From an uncultured Hungatella sp. (GTDB taxonomy: Bacteria > Bacillota > Clostridia > Lachnospirales > Lachnospiraceae): a DNA stretch of 60,220 bases. The notes under the pieces are model-generated. The model was not told the DNA's origin. It searched no databases and saw only the letters and a program-made list of their open reading frames with translations. Position 1 is the first letter of the stretch, and the number at the start of each line of letters is the position of its first letter. Positions 17,101 to 26,329 of this stretch are shown here, piece after piece. The stretch is taken from assembly GCA_910585435.1 (NCBI GenBank), contig CAJUEJ010000002.1:165018-225237 (forward strand), given 5' to 3'. The translations under genes and the position numbers were made by a program.

Positions 17101-17124
17101 GTATAATGTCGATAGACATTATAC
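17101..17124 (+). promoter_or_regulatory. Promoter with perfect palindrome over the -10 box
   Basis: The extended -10 TGGTATAAT has its TATAAT at 17102-17107. It is contained in a perfect inverted repeat, GTATAATGTC-GATA-GACATTATAC, with 10-bp arms. A dimeric repressor binding here would block the promoter of the DUF3810 gene. No clear -35 box is seen. Confidence 0.65.
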
Positions 17125-17180
17125 TGGCGCTGATTTGCCGTCCGCTCCAACCATGTTCCATGAGGAGGTATCCCACACCA

Positions 17181-18218
17181 ATGAAAAAACATCCCCTGGC
17201 CCTCATCGGCATTCTCTTTTTTGTATTGGCAGGCCTTTTACAGCTGGCTGCCAGAAATATAGCAGGCTTCGCGGAATGGTATACGATTACCGTATATCCT
17301 TTCATTGTCAGAATATATGGCGGCTTCTGCAATCTTCTCCCTCTCTCCGTCGTGGAGCTGGGAATTTACATTCTTACGGTGGCTGCCATCCTGTACATAT
17401 GGCTTCATCTCAGGCAGTGGCAGAAAATCCTGGAGGGAGCCGTGGCTTTTTTGGGCTTTATCGCCTTTTTATTTACAGCAAACTGCGGTGTCAATTATTA
17501 CCGCAGGCCCTTCTCCAGCTATCTCAGCCTGGATCTGCGGGAATCATCTGTAGATGAGCTGGAGGCTTTATGCTCCTATCTGGTAGACCAGATCAACGGG
17601 ACTGTCAGAGACTATGAACAGCCCGGGCTGACAGATCAGTTTGCCATGGCCAGACAGGGGCAGGCTGCCATGGAAAAGCTGGGGACAGAATATCCCCAGC
17701 TGTCCGGCTATTATCCCCGGCCAAAGCCGGTTCTTGTCTCCTGGATCCTGGCTGTCCAGCAGCTGTGCGGCATCTACTCACCCTTTACGGTGGAGGCAAA
17801 TTATAACTGGCAGATGACCGGTTACAATATTCCCCACACCCTCTGTCATGAGCTTTCCCATCTGAGAGGCTTTATGCGTGAGGACGAGGCAAATTTTATC
17901 GGCTACCTGGCCTGTATCACCTCCGAAGAAGATTTCTTTCAGTACAGCGGTTACCTGATGGGATGGGTACATGCAGGCAATGCCCTGGCTGCCCAGGACC
18001 CGGAACGGTATATGGCCCTCCGCAGCCGTCTGGATCCTCAGGCTTTAGAAGATTTGCAGGCCAACAATTCCTACTGGGATCAATATGAAGGCAAAGTGGC
18101 AGAAGTAGCCAACCAGATCAATGACACCTATCTGAAGCTTAACGATCAGAAGGAGGGCGTGAAAAGCTACGGGCGGGTGGTGGATCTGATGCTGGCATAC
18201 TATCGGGAACAGAATTAG
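17181..18218 (+). CDS. DUF3810 membrane protein, putative zinc metalloprotease
   Basis: 345 residues from the ATG at 17181, chosen for GAGGAGG upstream; the frame is open 25 codons earlier but that stretch overlaps the promoter region. Three N-terminal membrane helices (about 5-25, 54-77 and 85-101), then a soluble domain with HELSH (H223, E224, H227) and EDEANFIGYLA, the two hallmarks of DUF3810, which resembles M48/M56-type metalloproteases. Substrate unknown. It stands alone between lepB (divergent) and the helicase (convergent), with a palindrome over its promoter that suggests repression. Confidence 0.85.
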   Translation: MKKHPLALIGILFFVLAGLLQLAARNIAGFAEWYTITVYPFIVRIYGGFCNLLPLSVVELGIYILTVAAILYIWLHLRQWQKILEGAVAFLGFIAFLFTANCGVNYYRRPFSSYLSLDLRESSVDELEALCSYLVDQINGTVRDYEQPGLTDQFAMARQGQAAMEKLGTEYPQLSGYYPRPKPVLVSWILAVQQLCGIYSPFTVEANYNWQMTGYNIPHTLCHELSHLRGFMREDEANFIGYLACITSEEDFFQYSGYLMGWVHAGNALAAQDPERYMALRSRLDPQALEDLQANNSYWDQYEGKVAEVANQINDTYLKLNDQKEGVKSYGRVVDLMLAYYREQN

Positions 18219-18239
18219 GGCGCAGGCAAAGCCTGCGCC
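18219..18239. terminator. Hairpin between convergent genes
   Basis: Perfect stem GGCGCAGGC-AAA-GCCTGCGCC right at the stop of the DUF3810 gene and just past the helicase stop. The tail is only moderately T-rich (GAATATATT), so it is a weak or bidirectional terminator. Confidence 0.55.
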
Positions 18240-18246
18240 GAATATA

Positions 18247-19911
18247 TTAGCGTGCCACCTCCATCCGGACACTCTTCCCTTTTATCTTTGCATTTTTCAT
18301 GGCTTTCATCACTACCTTGGCATTGTCGCAGGGAACCTCCACAAAGGTATATTTGTCATACATATCAATGCTCCCCACCATTCTTCCCGGAATCCCTGCC
18401 TCACCGGCAATGGCGCCTAATATATCTCCCGGCTTGACATTCTGGTTCTTTCCGATGTTCACGAACAGCCGTACCATATCTCCCCTGTCCTGTCTGGCAC
18501 TTCTTGGGTTCCTTCCGCCCTGGCTGTTTCCTCTTCCCCGGTCTTTTCTGTCCCAGCCATAGCGGTCCAGTTCGTCTAAGGAACGGGCCAAGCGTCCGCT
18601 TTCCGCAATGTCCTCATTCTCTTCGCCCATAGCCAGTTTTAAAAGGGCGGCCGCCACATCCAGGGATGTGTAGTCCTCCTCCACCAGCTTCTGCTCCACA
18701 ATGTGTACCATCCTGGTCAGATCCGTACCGGCCAGCAGGTCTTTCACCTGCTCCATAATCTTGTCTGCCTTAATGCTGGTAATGTCGTCCAGAGACGGGA
18801 TGGCCTGGGGGATAATCTTGGTCTTGCAGTATCTCTGAATATCCCGGAGCTTGTAGACCTCCTTCCCCACTACGAAGCTGAAGGCGATGCCTTCTTTGCC
18901 TGCCCGGCCTGTACGGCCGATTCGGTGTACATAGTACTCGTCGTCCTGGGGAATGTCATAGTTAAACACCGCTCCCACATCATCCACATCGATTCCCCTG
19001 GCCGCCACATCCGTGGCAACCAGAATCTCCGTCGTGCCGTTCCGGAAGCTGTTCATCACCCGGTCTCTCTGTTCCTGCTTCAGATCTCCGTGAAGCCCCT
19101 CTGCAAAGTATCCCCTTCCCTGCAGCTCCTGCACCAGCTCATCCACCTGTTTTTTCGTATTGCAGAATGCTACGGAAAGCTTCGGGGCATACATGTCCAG
19201 CAGACGGCACATCACCTCCACTTTTGTCTTGGGCTTCACCTCATAATAATACTGGGTCACCTTGGGAACTGTCAGCTCCTTTTTAACTACCTTTACATTT
19301 ACCGGGCTCTTCTGGAATTTCCTGGCAATCTCCTGAATCGCCATAGGCATGGTGGCGGAGAACATAACTGTCTGCCGATCCTCGGGAAGCTGTCCCAGGA
19401 TTGTCTCCATATCCTCCAGGAATCCCATGTTCAGCATCTCATCTGCTTCGTCCAGGATCACGGTATGCACATGATCACATCGGATCGTCTTGCGGCGCAT
19501 GTGATCCATGACACGTCCCGGTGTGCCGATAATGATCTGAACGCCGTCCTTTAAGCCTCTTATCTGCCGGACAATATCCTGCCCTCCGTAAATAGGAAGC
19601 ACTTTAATCCCATGCATATACTTTGCCAGCCTGCGGATCTCTTCTGCCACCTGGATTGCCAGCTCTCTCGTAGGACATAAGGCTATGGCCTGGAGCTTTT
19701 TGCTGTCACGGTCAATCTTCTGGAGAAGGGGGATTCCGAATGCAGCCGTCTTGCCGGTGCCGGTCTGGGCCTGTCCAATCACATCCCTGCCCTCCATCTG
19801 TACCGGAATCGCCTGTGCCTGTATAGGCGACATTTCCTCAAATCCCATATCTGTCACTGCACGGAGAATTCTTTCATCCAGCTGTAATTCATCAAATTTA
19901 ACTGTTTCCAT
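18247..19911 (-). CDS. DEAD-box ATP-dependent RNA helicase (CshA/DeaD type)
   Basis: Unwinds RNA duplexes in ribosome assembly, mRNA decay and cold adaptation. 554 residues: Q-motif near residue 20, Walker A AQTGTGKT, DEAD box (ILDEADEML), SAT, and HRIGRTGRAG, giving two RecA-like domains. A C-terminal DbpA-type RNA-binding domain follows (VRLFVNIGKNQNVKPGDILG... to the end), after an Arg/Gly-rich linker. The ATG at 19911 has AAAGGTG upstream. It is monocistronic between two hairpins. An RNA-binding tail of this kind is typical of CsdA/DbpA-like enzymes. Confidence 0.95.
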   Translation of the reverse strand: METVKFDELQLDERILRAVTDMGFEEMSPIQAQAIPVQMEGRDVIGQAQTGTGKTAAFGIPLLQKIDRDSKKLQAIALCPTRELAIQVAEEIRRLAKYMHGIKVLPIYGGQDIVRQIRGLKDGVQIIIGTPGRVMDHMRRKTIRCDHVHTVILDEADEMLNMGFLEDMETILGQLPEDRQTVMFSATMPMAIQEIARKFQKSPVNVKVVKKELTVPKVTQYYYEVKPKTKVEVMCRLLDMYAPKLSVAFCNTKKQVDELVQELQGRGYFAEGLHGDLKQEQRDRVMNSFRNGTTEILVATDVAARGIDVDDVGAVFNYDIPQDDEYYVHRIGRTGRAGKEGIAFSFVVGKEVYKLRDIQRYCKTKIIPQAIPSLDDITSIKADKIMEQVKDLLAGTDLTRMVHIVEQKLVEEDYTSLDVAAALLKLAMGEENEDIAESGRLARSLDELDRYGWDRKDRGRGNSQGGRNPRSARQDRGDMVRLFVNIGKNQNVKPGDILGAIAGEAGIPGRMVGSIDMYDKYTFVEVPCDNAKVVMKAMKNAKIKGKSVRMEVAR

Positions 19912-19986
19912 CTAATCACCTTTCTTATACGCTTCCTGCTGCCACCCCTCGGTAGCATCTTCACAGGACGCAATTTCCATGATATC

Positions 19987-20027
19987 AAAAACGGGACAAT
20001 TCAAGATAGAGCTTGAATCCCCCCGTT
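19987..20027 (-). terminator. Intrinsic terminator of the downstream two-component operon
   Basis: On the minus strand ACGGG...ATTCAAG-CTCTAT-CTTGAAT...CCCGT folds into a stem followed by TTTTTG, 118 bases past the response-regulator stop. The 233-base gap also has a small perfect inverted repeat (ATAACAGA/TCTGTTAT, 20045-20065) and no gene. Confidence 0.75.
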
Positions 20028-20144
20028 CTTCATAAGTTCTTACTATAACAGACCCTTTCTGTTATGTCAAGTCTGATTTTTCCATTGTCTGTTCTGATAG
20101 CAGCTCAGCCTCCGGCTTCCCAGACTGTTCCGGCTGCCTGACAG

Positions 20145-20834
20145 CTATACCTTGAACCGGTACCCTACGCCCCAGATGGTCTCAATGTACTGAGGCTTGG
20201 CTGTGTTAAACTCGATCTTCTCCCGAATCTTCTTTATATGTACTGTCACAGTGGCGATATCACCGATAGATTCCATATCCCAAATCTTGGAAAACAGCTC
20301 CTCCTTGGTAAACACATGGTTAGGATTCTGAGCCAGAAAGGTGAGCAGATCAAACTCCTTGGTGGTAAAATTTTTCTCTTCCCCGTTGACCCAGACCCGC
20401 CTGGCTGTCTTGTCAATCTTCAGCCCGCGGATTTCCACCATCTCGTTGGCCGGCATCCCGCTTCCGATCAGGCGCTGGTACCGGGCCAGATGGGCCTTTA
20501 CCCTGGCTACCATCTCGCTTGGGCTGAAGGGCTTGGTAATGTAGTCATCTGCCCCCAGGCCTAAGCCCCGGATCTTATCGATATCCTCCTTTTTGGCGGA
20601 CACCATAATAATCGGCGTGTTTTTCTTCTCCCGAATCCTGCGGCAGATCTCGAATCCGTCAATACCAGGAAGCATCAAATCCAAAATGAACAGATCATAT
20701 TCTTCATCCAAAGCTTTTTTAAGCCCCTCGTCGCCTTCATTCTCCATCTCCACTTCAAAGCCGCTTAATTCCAGATAATCCTTCTCCAGCTCCGCAATGC
20801 TTTCTTCATCTTCAATGATCAGTATTCTCTTCAT
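20145..20834 (-). CDS. OmpR-family response regulator
   Basis: 229 residues. Receiver domain with acidic pocket at D9/E10, phospho-acceptor D52 (LDLMLPG) and KPF lysine near 102. A winged-helix DNA-binding domain follows from about residue 130, ending in ETIWGVGYRFKV. It overlaps the end of the kinase gene by 23 bases, so the two are co-translated. Targets unknown; the adjacent envelope-type operon ending at 22405 is the nearest candidate. Confidence 0.95.
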   Translation of the reverse strand: MKRILIIEDEESIAELEKDYLELSGFEVEMENEGDEGLKKALDEEYDLFILDLMLPGIDGFEICRRIREKKNTPIIMVSAKKEDIDKIRGLGLGADDYITKPFSPSEMVARVKAHLARYQRLIGSGMPANEMVEIRGLKIDKTARRVWVNGEEKNFTTKEFDLLTFLAQNPNHVFTKEELFSKIWDMESIGDIATVTVHIKKIREKIEFNTAKPQYIETIWGVGYRFKV

Positions 20835-22326
20835 CTCGTATAACCTCCTGGTATTTTCTCAACACAAAATGAATCTCCGTGCCAATCCCCACCTTGCTTG
20901 TAGCCCAAATCTTGCCTCCATGATCCTCGATAATCTTGCGGACAATGGACAGCCCGATGCCGCTTCCGCCCTTGGATGAATTCCTGGAAGAATCTGTACG
21001 GTAGAACCGGTCAAAGATATTGGGCAGATCCTTGGCCCCGATCCCTCTTCCGTTATCTTCAATCTCCACCTGGATAAAATCTCCCACATCCTTGATCCGG
21101 ATATTGATAAGCCCCTTTTTTTTGTCCAGATACTTGACAGAATTGCTGATGATATTGTTAATCACCCGTTTCATCTGCTCCGCGTCGGCAATAACCACCA
21201 CGTCTTCATCTACATAATTAAAATACCCCAGCTCAATATTGTTGGCATCCAGATCCAGGCCCACCTCTTCCACACAATCCTTAAAATAGCTGGCCACATT
21301 AATCTTAGAAAATGTATACGGGATTTTATGAGAATCGATTTTTGAGTAAAAGGTCAGTTCATCAATCAGGCGATCCATGTCATTAGCCTTATTATAGATC
21401 GTCCGGATATACTTGTCCAGCTTCTCCGGCGAGGCCGCCACCCCGTCCATGATTCCCTCCACATAGCCTTTGATAGCCGTGATAGGCGTCTTCAAATCAT
21501 GGGAGATGTTGCTGATTAATTCCTTGCTCTCCTTGTCGTACTGGACCTTCTCCTCCGTAGACTCCTTAAGACGGATCCGCATCTCCTCAAAATCCTGGCA
21601 CAGCTGGCCGATCTCATCGTCATAATCCACATCCAAAGCAAAATCCAGATTTCCATTCTTAATCTCATGAGTCGCCTTCTGCAGCTGGCTTAAAGGCTGG
21701 AGAAGGGATTTGTATACCCATCCTATAAGCGCGGCGCCTACCAGCAGAAGAATCAGGATTCCGGCAAGTACGATCTCCACCATCATGGACTTTACTTCCG
21801 GAACAAAATCTCCAAAGCCGGACACGATAAACACGCTTCCTGTGGCCCCGTCGCTGAACTGGAAATCCTCCTGCTTCACCAGATGCTGGGTCTCCCCGTC
21901 CAGATAGATGCCGCCCTCAAAGGATCCGTCAATATCTCCGTAGGCAGGAAGCCTGTCGTACAGCCCCTCCTCCTGCTCTCCCATGCCGTTATATACGATC
22001 TGGCCGTCTCTTCGCACAAGAAGGTAGGCATACTTTCCTGCCAGTTTTTTGTTTACTGCATCTAAAAACTCCCGGTCCGTAAACTTATCCGGATCGGTCT
22101 GAATTATCTTGCGTATCTCCACCTGGCTGTCCCTGGTCAGACGGTTAAATACCTGCACGGAATTGGTGGAGAGAAGATCCACCTGCTCTGACAGCCCGTA
22201 AGCCTTTTTGAAGGAGTTTATCTGGTAGTGGCTCAGCCCCCAGAAGGCCAGATAGATAAGTGCCATAGGCAAAACCGTAACTGCAAGAAATGCCATGGCC
22301 AGACGTGTCTTAATCTTCACCGCCAC
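20812..22326 (-). CDS. Membrane sensor histidine kinase
   Basis: 504 residues. Membrane helices at about 10-32 and 183-205 enclose an extracellular sensor of about 150 residues. HAMP follows, then HisKA with H276 (SNISHDLKTPIT) and a HATPase domain with N, G1 (DNGRGIG) and G2 (GGSGIGLSI) boxes. The start is GTG: either 22326 or the GTG two codons later, which is better spaced from AAAGGAGGG. It is transcribed with its response regulator and separated from the MoxR gene by 78 bases that contain a promoter-like sequence. Confidence 0.93.
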   Translation of the reverse strand: MAVKIKTRLAMAFLAVTVLPMALIYLAFWGLSHYQINSFKKAYGLSEQVDLLSTNSVQVFNRLTRDSQVEIRKIIQTDPDKFTDREFLDAVNKKLAGKYAYLLVRRDGQIVYNGMGEQEEGLYDRLPAYGDIDGSFEGGIYLDGETQHLVKQEDFQFSDGATGSVFIVSGFGDFVPEVKSMMVEIVLAGILILLLVGAALIGWVYKSLLQPLSQLQKATHEIKNGNLDFALDVDYDDEIGQLCQDFEEMRIRLKESTEEKVQYDKESKELISNISHDLKTPITAIKGYVEGIMDGVAASPEKLDKYIRTIYNKANDMDRLIDELTFYSKIDSHKIPYTFSKINVASYFKDCVEEVGLDLDANNIELGYFNYVDEDVVVIADAEQMKRVINNIISNSVKYLDKKKGLINIRIKDVGDFIQVEIEDNGRGIGAKDLPNIFDRFYRTDSSRNSSKGGSGIGLSIVRKIIEDHGGKIWATSKVGIGTEIHFVLRKYQEVIRDEENTDH

Positions 22327-22365
22327 TGCCCTCCTTTCAAACCTGTTGTCTCTTTCCTTTCTACC

Positions 22366-22371
22366 AGTATA
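22366..22371 (-). promoter_or_regulatory. Possible extended -10 for the kinase/regulator pair
   Basis: The minus strand reads TGCTATACT, an extended -10, about 40 bases upstream of the kinase start. The -35 region is poor. It suggests the pair can be transcribed separately from the operon upstream. Confidence 0.4.
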
Positions 22372-22404
22372 GCATATTTACGGGCAGACATTTATAAAAT
22401 GATT

Positions 22405-23907
22405 CTAAATTCTGGATAAAATTTCTTTCTCCTGGTTATCAAACAGCAGCCGTTCATTATACTGGTAATAGCGCTCACACAGATATTCCTGCAAAAATTT
22501 CACGCTGTAGAACCCAGTGTTTAATCCTGTCACAAACACCACCATTTCCTGGCTGTCCCCGAAAGCAGCCTCCATAAAGTCAAATCCGTGTTCCAGCCAG
22601 CGTCCGCAGTCTTCAAACAGGCTCTCATACTCTTTATTTTTCTCCTCAAAAGTCTCTTCTATTTTTTCCCACACCTGTTCCCGGGTGTGAAGCTGTTCTG
22701 CCTTTATTCGCTGAATCGTATCCTCCAGGATCCGTCCCGTGTCCTGATACAGATGGTCCTCCCTCCGCCCCAGAAGCCCGGATTCCCTCTTGTATTTCCA
22801 CTCCGCCCGGGCGCCTGCGGCGATTCCCTCCAGATGCTCCAGAGGGCTGTCGTAAAGGTCTTCTTCCCCTGTGTCTGGCTTCATGCCCTTAAAAAGCTGC
22901 ATAAGCCTGGTAAGCCGCTCCTCCTTCCTGTAAAGCTGCCCGAAGCAGCCGTTCAGCTTTTCCAGCAGAAGGTTCATGACGCCAAGCCTCTCGTCAAAAG
23001 GCGCTTTTGCCAGCTTGTCGCACAGAGATTCTTTTATGTGTCCTCCAAGGATGGCATCTATCTCATAATCCTTCTGATACTTATAGTAAAGCTCCAGATA
23101 ATTAGCAAAATCCTTTGCGATTTTCTCATGCTGGATATACTGCCCCACCACTTCCCTGTCTGCGTTCTTTCCAAGCCTTTCATAGACTTCTATAAGCCTG
23201 GATAAATCCTCCCAGCCTCTGGGCGTGGAAAACCGTTTTCCGTCCACTGTCGTCTCAATCTGACAGAAATTCTGCTGTTTTATGTCCAGATAGGACAGGA
23301 TGGCCGGGTGAATCTGTACCTGGGCAGCATATTCCTTCCATACCTTCAGATCCGGCTCCACATGTATCAGCTTGAGACGGTCCAGAGTCACCACGTCAAA
23401 CTCCCTCACCGATTTGTTGTACTCCGGCGGATTCCCTGCCGCCACGATGATCCATCCTTCCGGGATCTTGTGATTTCCGAAGGTCTTGCACTGGAGAAAC
23501 TGAAGCATGGCAGGCGCCAGGGTTTCTGAGACACAGTTGATCTCATCGATAAACAGGATTCCCTCTCTCAGTCCTGTAAGCTCTGTCTTTTCATAGATGG
23601 ACGCCACAATCTCACTCATGGTATACTCTGTCACAGACATCCGAACCCCGTTAAATATCCTCTCCTGAATAAAGGGAAGGCCGATGGCACTCTGCCTGGT
23701 ATGATGGGTGATGGTGTAGGAGACCAGGCCAATGCGGCACTCCTGAGAAATCTGCTCCATAATCTGGGTTTTCCCCACCCCTGGCGGCCCGATCAGAAGA
23801 ACCGGCCGCTGGCGGATAGCCGGAATCTGGTACGCTCCGTATTCATCCTTCAGAAGATACGCCTCTATGGTATTCCTGATCTCTTCCTTCGCCCGCTTAA
23901 TATTCAT
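22405..23907 (-). CDS. MoxR-type AAA ATPase
   Basis: 500 residues. AAA_5 domain at about 30-250 with Walker A GPPGVGKT (40-47), Walker B GILFIDEIN and a sensor region AAGNPPEYN. The C-terminal half is helical and charged, without a match I recognise. MoxR ATPases act as chaperones that insert metal or remodel partners containing VWA domains, and here the partner gene (VWA) is immediately upstream with a 4-base ATGA overlap, so the two are translationally coupled. It is the last gene of the operon starting at 32435. Target complex unknown. Confidence 0.88.
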   Translation of the reverse strand: MNIKRAKEEIRNTIEAYLLKDEYGAYQIPAIRQRPVLLIGPPGVGKTQIMEQISQECRIGLVSYTITHHTRQSAIGLPFIQERIFNGVRMSVTEYTMSEIVASIYEKTELTGLREGILFIDEINCVSETLAPAMLQFLQCKTFGNHKIPEGWIIVAAGNPPEYNKSVREFDVVTLDRLKLIHVEPDLKVWKEYAAQVQIHPAILSYLDIKQQNFCQIETTVDGKRFSTPRGWEDLSRLIEVYERLGKNADREVVGQYIQHEKIAKDFANYLELYYKYQKDYEIDAILGGHIKESLCDKLAKAPFDERLGVMNLLLEKLNGCFGQLYRKEERLTRLMQLFKGMKPDTGEEDLYDSPLEHLEGIAAGARAEWKYKRESGLLGRREDHLYQDTGRILEDTIQRIKAEQLHTREQVWEKIEETFEEKNKEYESLFEDCGRWLEHGFDFMEAAFGDSQEMVVFVTGLNTGFYSVKFLQEYLCERYYQYNERLLFDNQEKEILSRI

Positions 23908-25280
23908 ACTGCCTTCACTCCTTCCTGCTTCTCCTGTATGCCCTCCGGCAAATCCACATGCTCCGGCCCCAATACCAGCTTCATAGCCCAGGAGGGCACC
24001 TGGGTGTCATGGTATCGGCTGCCTGCAAAATCTTCTATAAAAATAAATGCCGTATCGTATACCGGCGCCTTCACCGGATAGATGCCCTTGCCGTCCGTAA
24101 AATATAAAAGCCCCTTCAGCTTTGTAAATTTCCCCTGGGCCCGCAGGCTGTCCACATACGCAAACACCGGCCTGAAGTCCGTCCCGCCTTTGCCCTCTAT
24201 GGTAAAGTCCCTCATATAATCCTTCATCTGGGAAAGGCTGGTGATCACCCTGTCGCTGCGCACCCTGTCATCACACTGGATGATATGAATATTTACCTTT
24301 AAGAAAAAGCTTTCCGCCTCCCTTAAGATACTGTATGTTTCCTCCAGAAAATACTGCACCAGTGCTCCGGAGCAGGACATGGAGGTGTCGATGGCAATCA
24401 CAAAATCTTCAACCCGGAATACCTCTTTAGACTCCAGCGGTTCAATCAGAGGCACATTCCCATAATGCTTAAGCCCATAGGTATAGTAAATATAGTCAAA
24501 GGAATCTTCGTCTATCTGAAGCTCTTCCCTCAGCACCGCAAATTTTTTCAGGAAACGCCTGTAGTCATACCGCTCCCTGTTCTCAACCTGAACCTGCTCA
24601 AGCAGGCTGTTTTCCTCCTCTGAGCCTCTCTCCTCCCGGGCCATATCCTCCATGGCTGTCTGCAGCTTCTCCCTTTTATCCTTCCAGCTATTGTTCCTTG
24701 GAACCATCTGGCTTTTGGGGGTATGCTCATACCACCGCCTGTGATCATCCACCAGAAATTCGGCTGCAAGCCGTTCATACTGCTGTTGCGATAAGCTCCA
24801 CCCCTGAAGGGCCTGATAGATCCCTTCTGCTGTCAGCACCTTCATCTGCTTTCCCAGCCGAAGATAGGTATCCCGCCGAAAAGGATGGGGCGCCACATGG
24901 ATGCATTTTTTGTGCATGCTGTCAATCACCGACTCCATGGCAATGTCACAGGCCAGGTTCCAGTAGTCCTGCGCCCTTTTTCCCCTGGTATCTAGATGGC
25001 AGAACAGACAGTGAAATACCATGTGCAGATAGGCCCTGTTTACATATACCCTTCCCTGACGGTACAGCTGGCACAGATTTTCCGGGTTATAATAAATCGT
25101 GAAGCCATCTGTGCCCACAGTGCCGGCAGACAGATCTGCCTCAAATCCCAGGCTGCTTAAGGCCACATCCAGAAAATGCATGTTCAGATACAGCTCATTG
25201 CGGGCATTGGATAAAATCCGGGTACACACGTTTACCATATTCAGTTCTTCTAACTGCTGCTGTCTCACAGGATCGGTCAT
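23904..25280 (-). CDS. VWA-domain protein with DUF2201-type putative peptidase domain
   Basis: 458 residues from the ATG at 25280, selected for AAAGGAGG upstream; the frame extends 19 codons further. The N-terminal part (about 10-200) matches the layout of DUF2201_N putative metallopeptidases, but the expected HExxH reads H86-MVF-H90, lacking the catalytic Glu. The C-terminal VWA-like domain has the metal-ion motif DTSMS at D298, followed by a conserved T/D loop (GKGGTDFRP). Family members pair with MoxR-like ATPases, as here. Its role is unknown; the degenerate motif suggests binding rather than proteolysis. Confidence 0.82.
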   Translation of the reverse strand: MTDPVRQQQLEELNMVNVCTRILSNARNELYLNMHFLDVALSSLGFEADLSAGTVGTDGFTIYYNPENLCQLYRQGRVYVNRAYLHMVFHCLFCHLDTRGKRAQDYWNLACDIAMESVIDSMHKKCIHVAPHPFRRDTYLRLGKQMKVLTAEGIYQALQGWSLSQQQYERLAAEFLVDDHRRWYEHTPKSQMVPRNNSWKDKREKLQTAMEDMAREERGSEEENSLLEQVQVENRERYDYRRFLKKFAVLREELQIDEDSFDYIYYTYGLKHYGNVPLIEPLESKEVFRVEDFVIAIDTSMSCSGALVQYFLEETYSILREAESFFLKVNIHIIQCDDRVRSDRVITSLSQMKDYMRDFTIEGKGGTDFRPVFAYVDSLRAQGKFTKLKGLLYFTDGKGIYPVKAPVYDTAFIFIEDFAGSRYHDTQVPSWAMKLVLGPEHVDLPEGIQEKQEGVKAV

Positions 25281-25341
25281 GGCCCCTCCTTTCTCCAGGC
25301 TTTTCATACCTGTCTGCGCCTGCCTCCAGCCTTCCAAAAGC

Positions 25342-26325
25342 CTACAGCTGAAAACGGCGCCTTTTTATATCCCCCTTCTCCCTTCTCTGATCCATCAGAT
25401 AGCTGACTGTCCCTGTCGCGCCGGCCTCTCCTGCCGCCTGGATGACCTGCTCCATCTGCCGGCTGTCAAAGGATATATGCTCCGTCAGCCACCGAAGCTC
25501 CTCCCCGTTTTCACGGTTTATTGCCTGGCAGGCAGCGGCTACACAGTGTTCCCTCAGATAACTTTGGTACATTTCGGAGTATCTGTCACTGAGCTGGCAG
25601 GGATACAGCAGCCTTCCCAGCGCTACCCGGGCCGCCAGCTCCTCTGATTCCTGCACCTGTACATAGGGAAAAAGACTGTCGTATTCCCTGAATTGAAACT
25701 GGGTATTTACAAAAGCATTCCTGTACTGCTTCCCGCACCCGTGGGTGTTGGTTACCAGGATTCTGGCCGGTGTGTTCTCCACCGCCTCCTCAAAAAATTC
25801 GGAGAAGATCAGCCTGGCCTCCTGTTTTCCAAGATATGTGACAGACAAGGTCTGCCGCAGCTCGCTTAGAATCTCCTTCATACAGGATTTCCTGCTCTCA
25901 TCCACATGGAGCGTCACGCTCTCTATCCGTCCGCACCCTGTAAATACTCCGGTACCCCAGTCCAGTGTGGTGCTGTATACCTCCAGTTTTTTCATATTTT
26001 CACAATTATAAAAAGCATAGGCTCCCACCTTCTCTAAGGAAGGCGGAAGGCACAGCTCCTTCAGAAGCTTCCCTTTTAACGGAGGGAGAGATAAAGCCTC
26101 CTTCTCCTCCACCCGCCCGTCGCTTTCAGACCACCAAAACGAAAGAGGCCCTTTTTCCTCCTCATAGTTTTGATGTGAGGAAAACAGGTAGGGAGACAGC
26201 TCTGTCACCGGATTTCCCTCTATCCTGGAAGGAATGACAGCCAGAAAGTCCAGGCTTCTGCACTCTGAAATCTTAATCCTGCTGCCATTGCCCCCTTCCG
26301 TCTTCTTTTCACACAGCAATACCAT
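25342..26325 (-). CDS. BspA-type leucine-rich-repeat protein
   Basis: 327 residues. The N-terminal half holds LRR_5 (BspA-like) repeats, clearest at LPPSLEKVGAYAFYNC and TGVFTGCGRIESVTL. The C-terminal half is helical, ends in a very basic RRRRFQL-like stretch (KRRRFQL) and has an ankyrin-like look, not a firm match. No signal peptide or membrane segment is seen, so it is probably cytoplasmic, unlike most BspA-type adhesins. It starts 4 bases after the permease stop with GGAGAAGG upstream. Perhaps a scaffold for the VWA/MoxR proteins encoded next; this is inference. Confidence 0.75.
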   Translation of the reverse strand: MVLLCEKKTEGGNGSRIKISECRSLDFLAVIPSRIEGNPVTELSPYLFSSHQNYEEEKGPLSFWWSESDGRVEEKEALSLPPLKGKLLKELCLPPSLEKVGAYAFYNCENMKKLEVYSTTLDWGTGVFTGCGRIESVTLHVDESRKSCMKEILSELRQTLSVTYLGKQEARLIFSEFFEEAVENTPARILVTNTHGCGKQYRNAFVNTQFQFREYDSLFPYVQVQESEELAARVALGRLLYPCQLSDRYSEMYQSYLREHCVAAACQAINRENGEELRWLTEHISFDSRQMEQVIQAAGEAGATGTVSYLMDQRREKGDIKRRRFQL

Positions 26326-26329
26326 GTCT

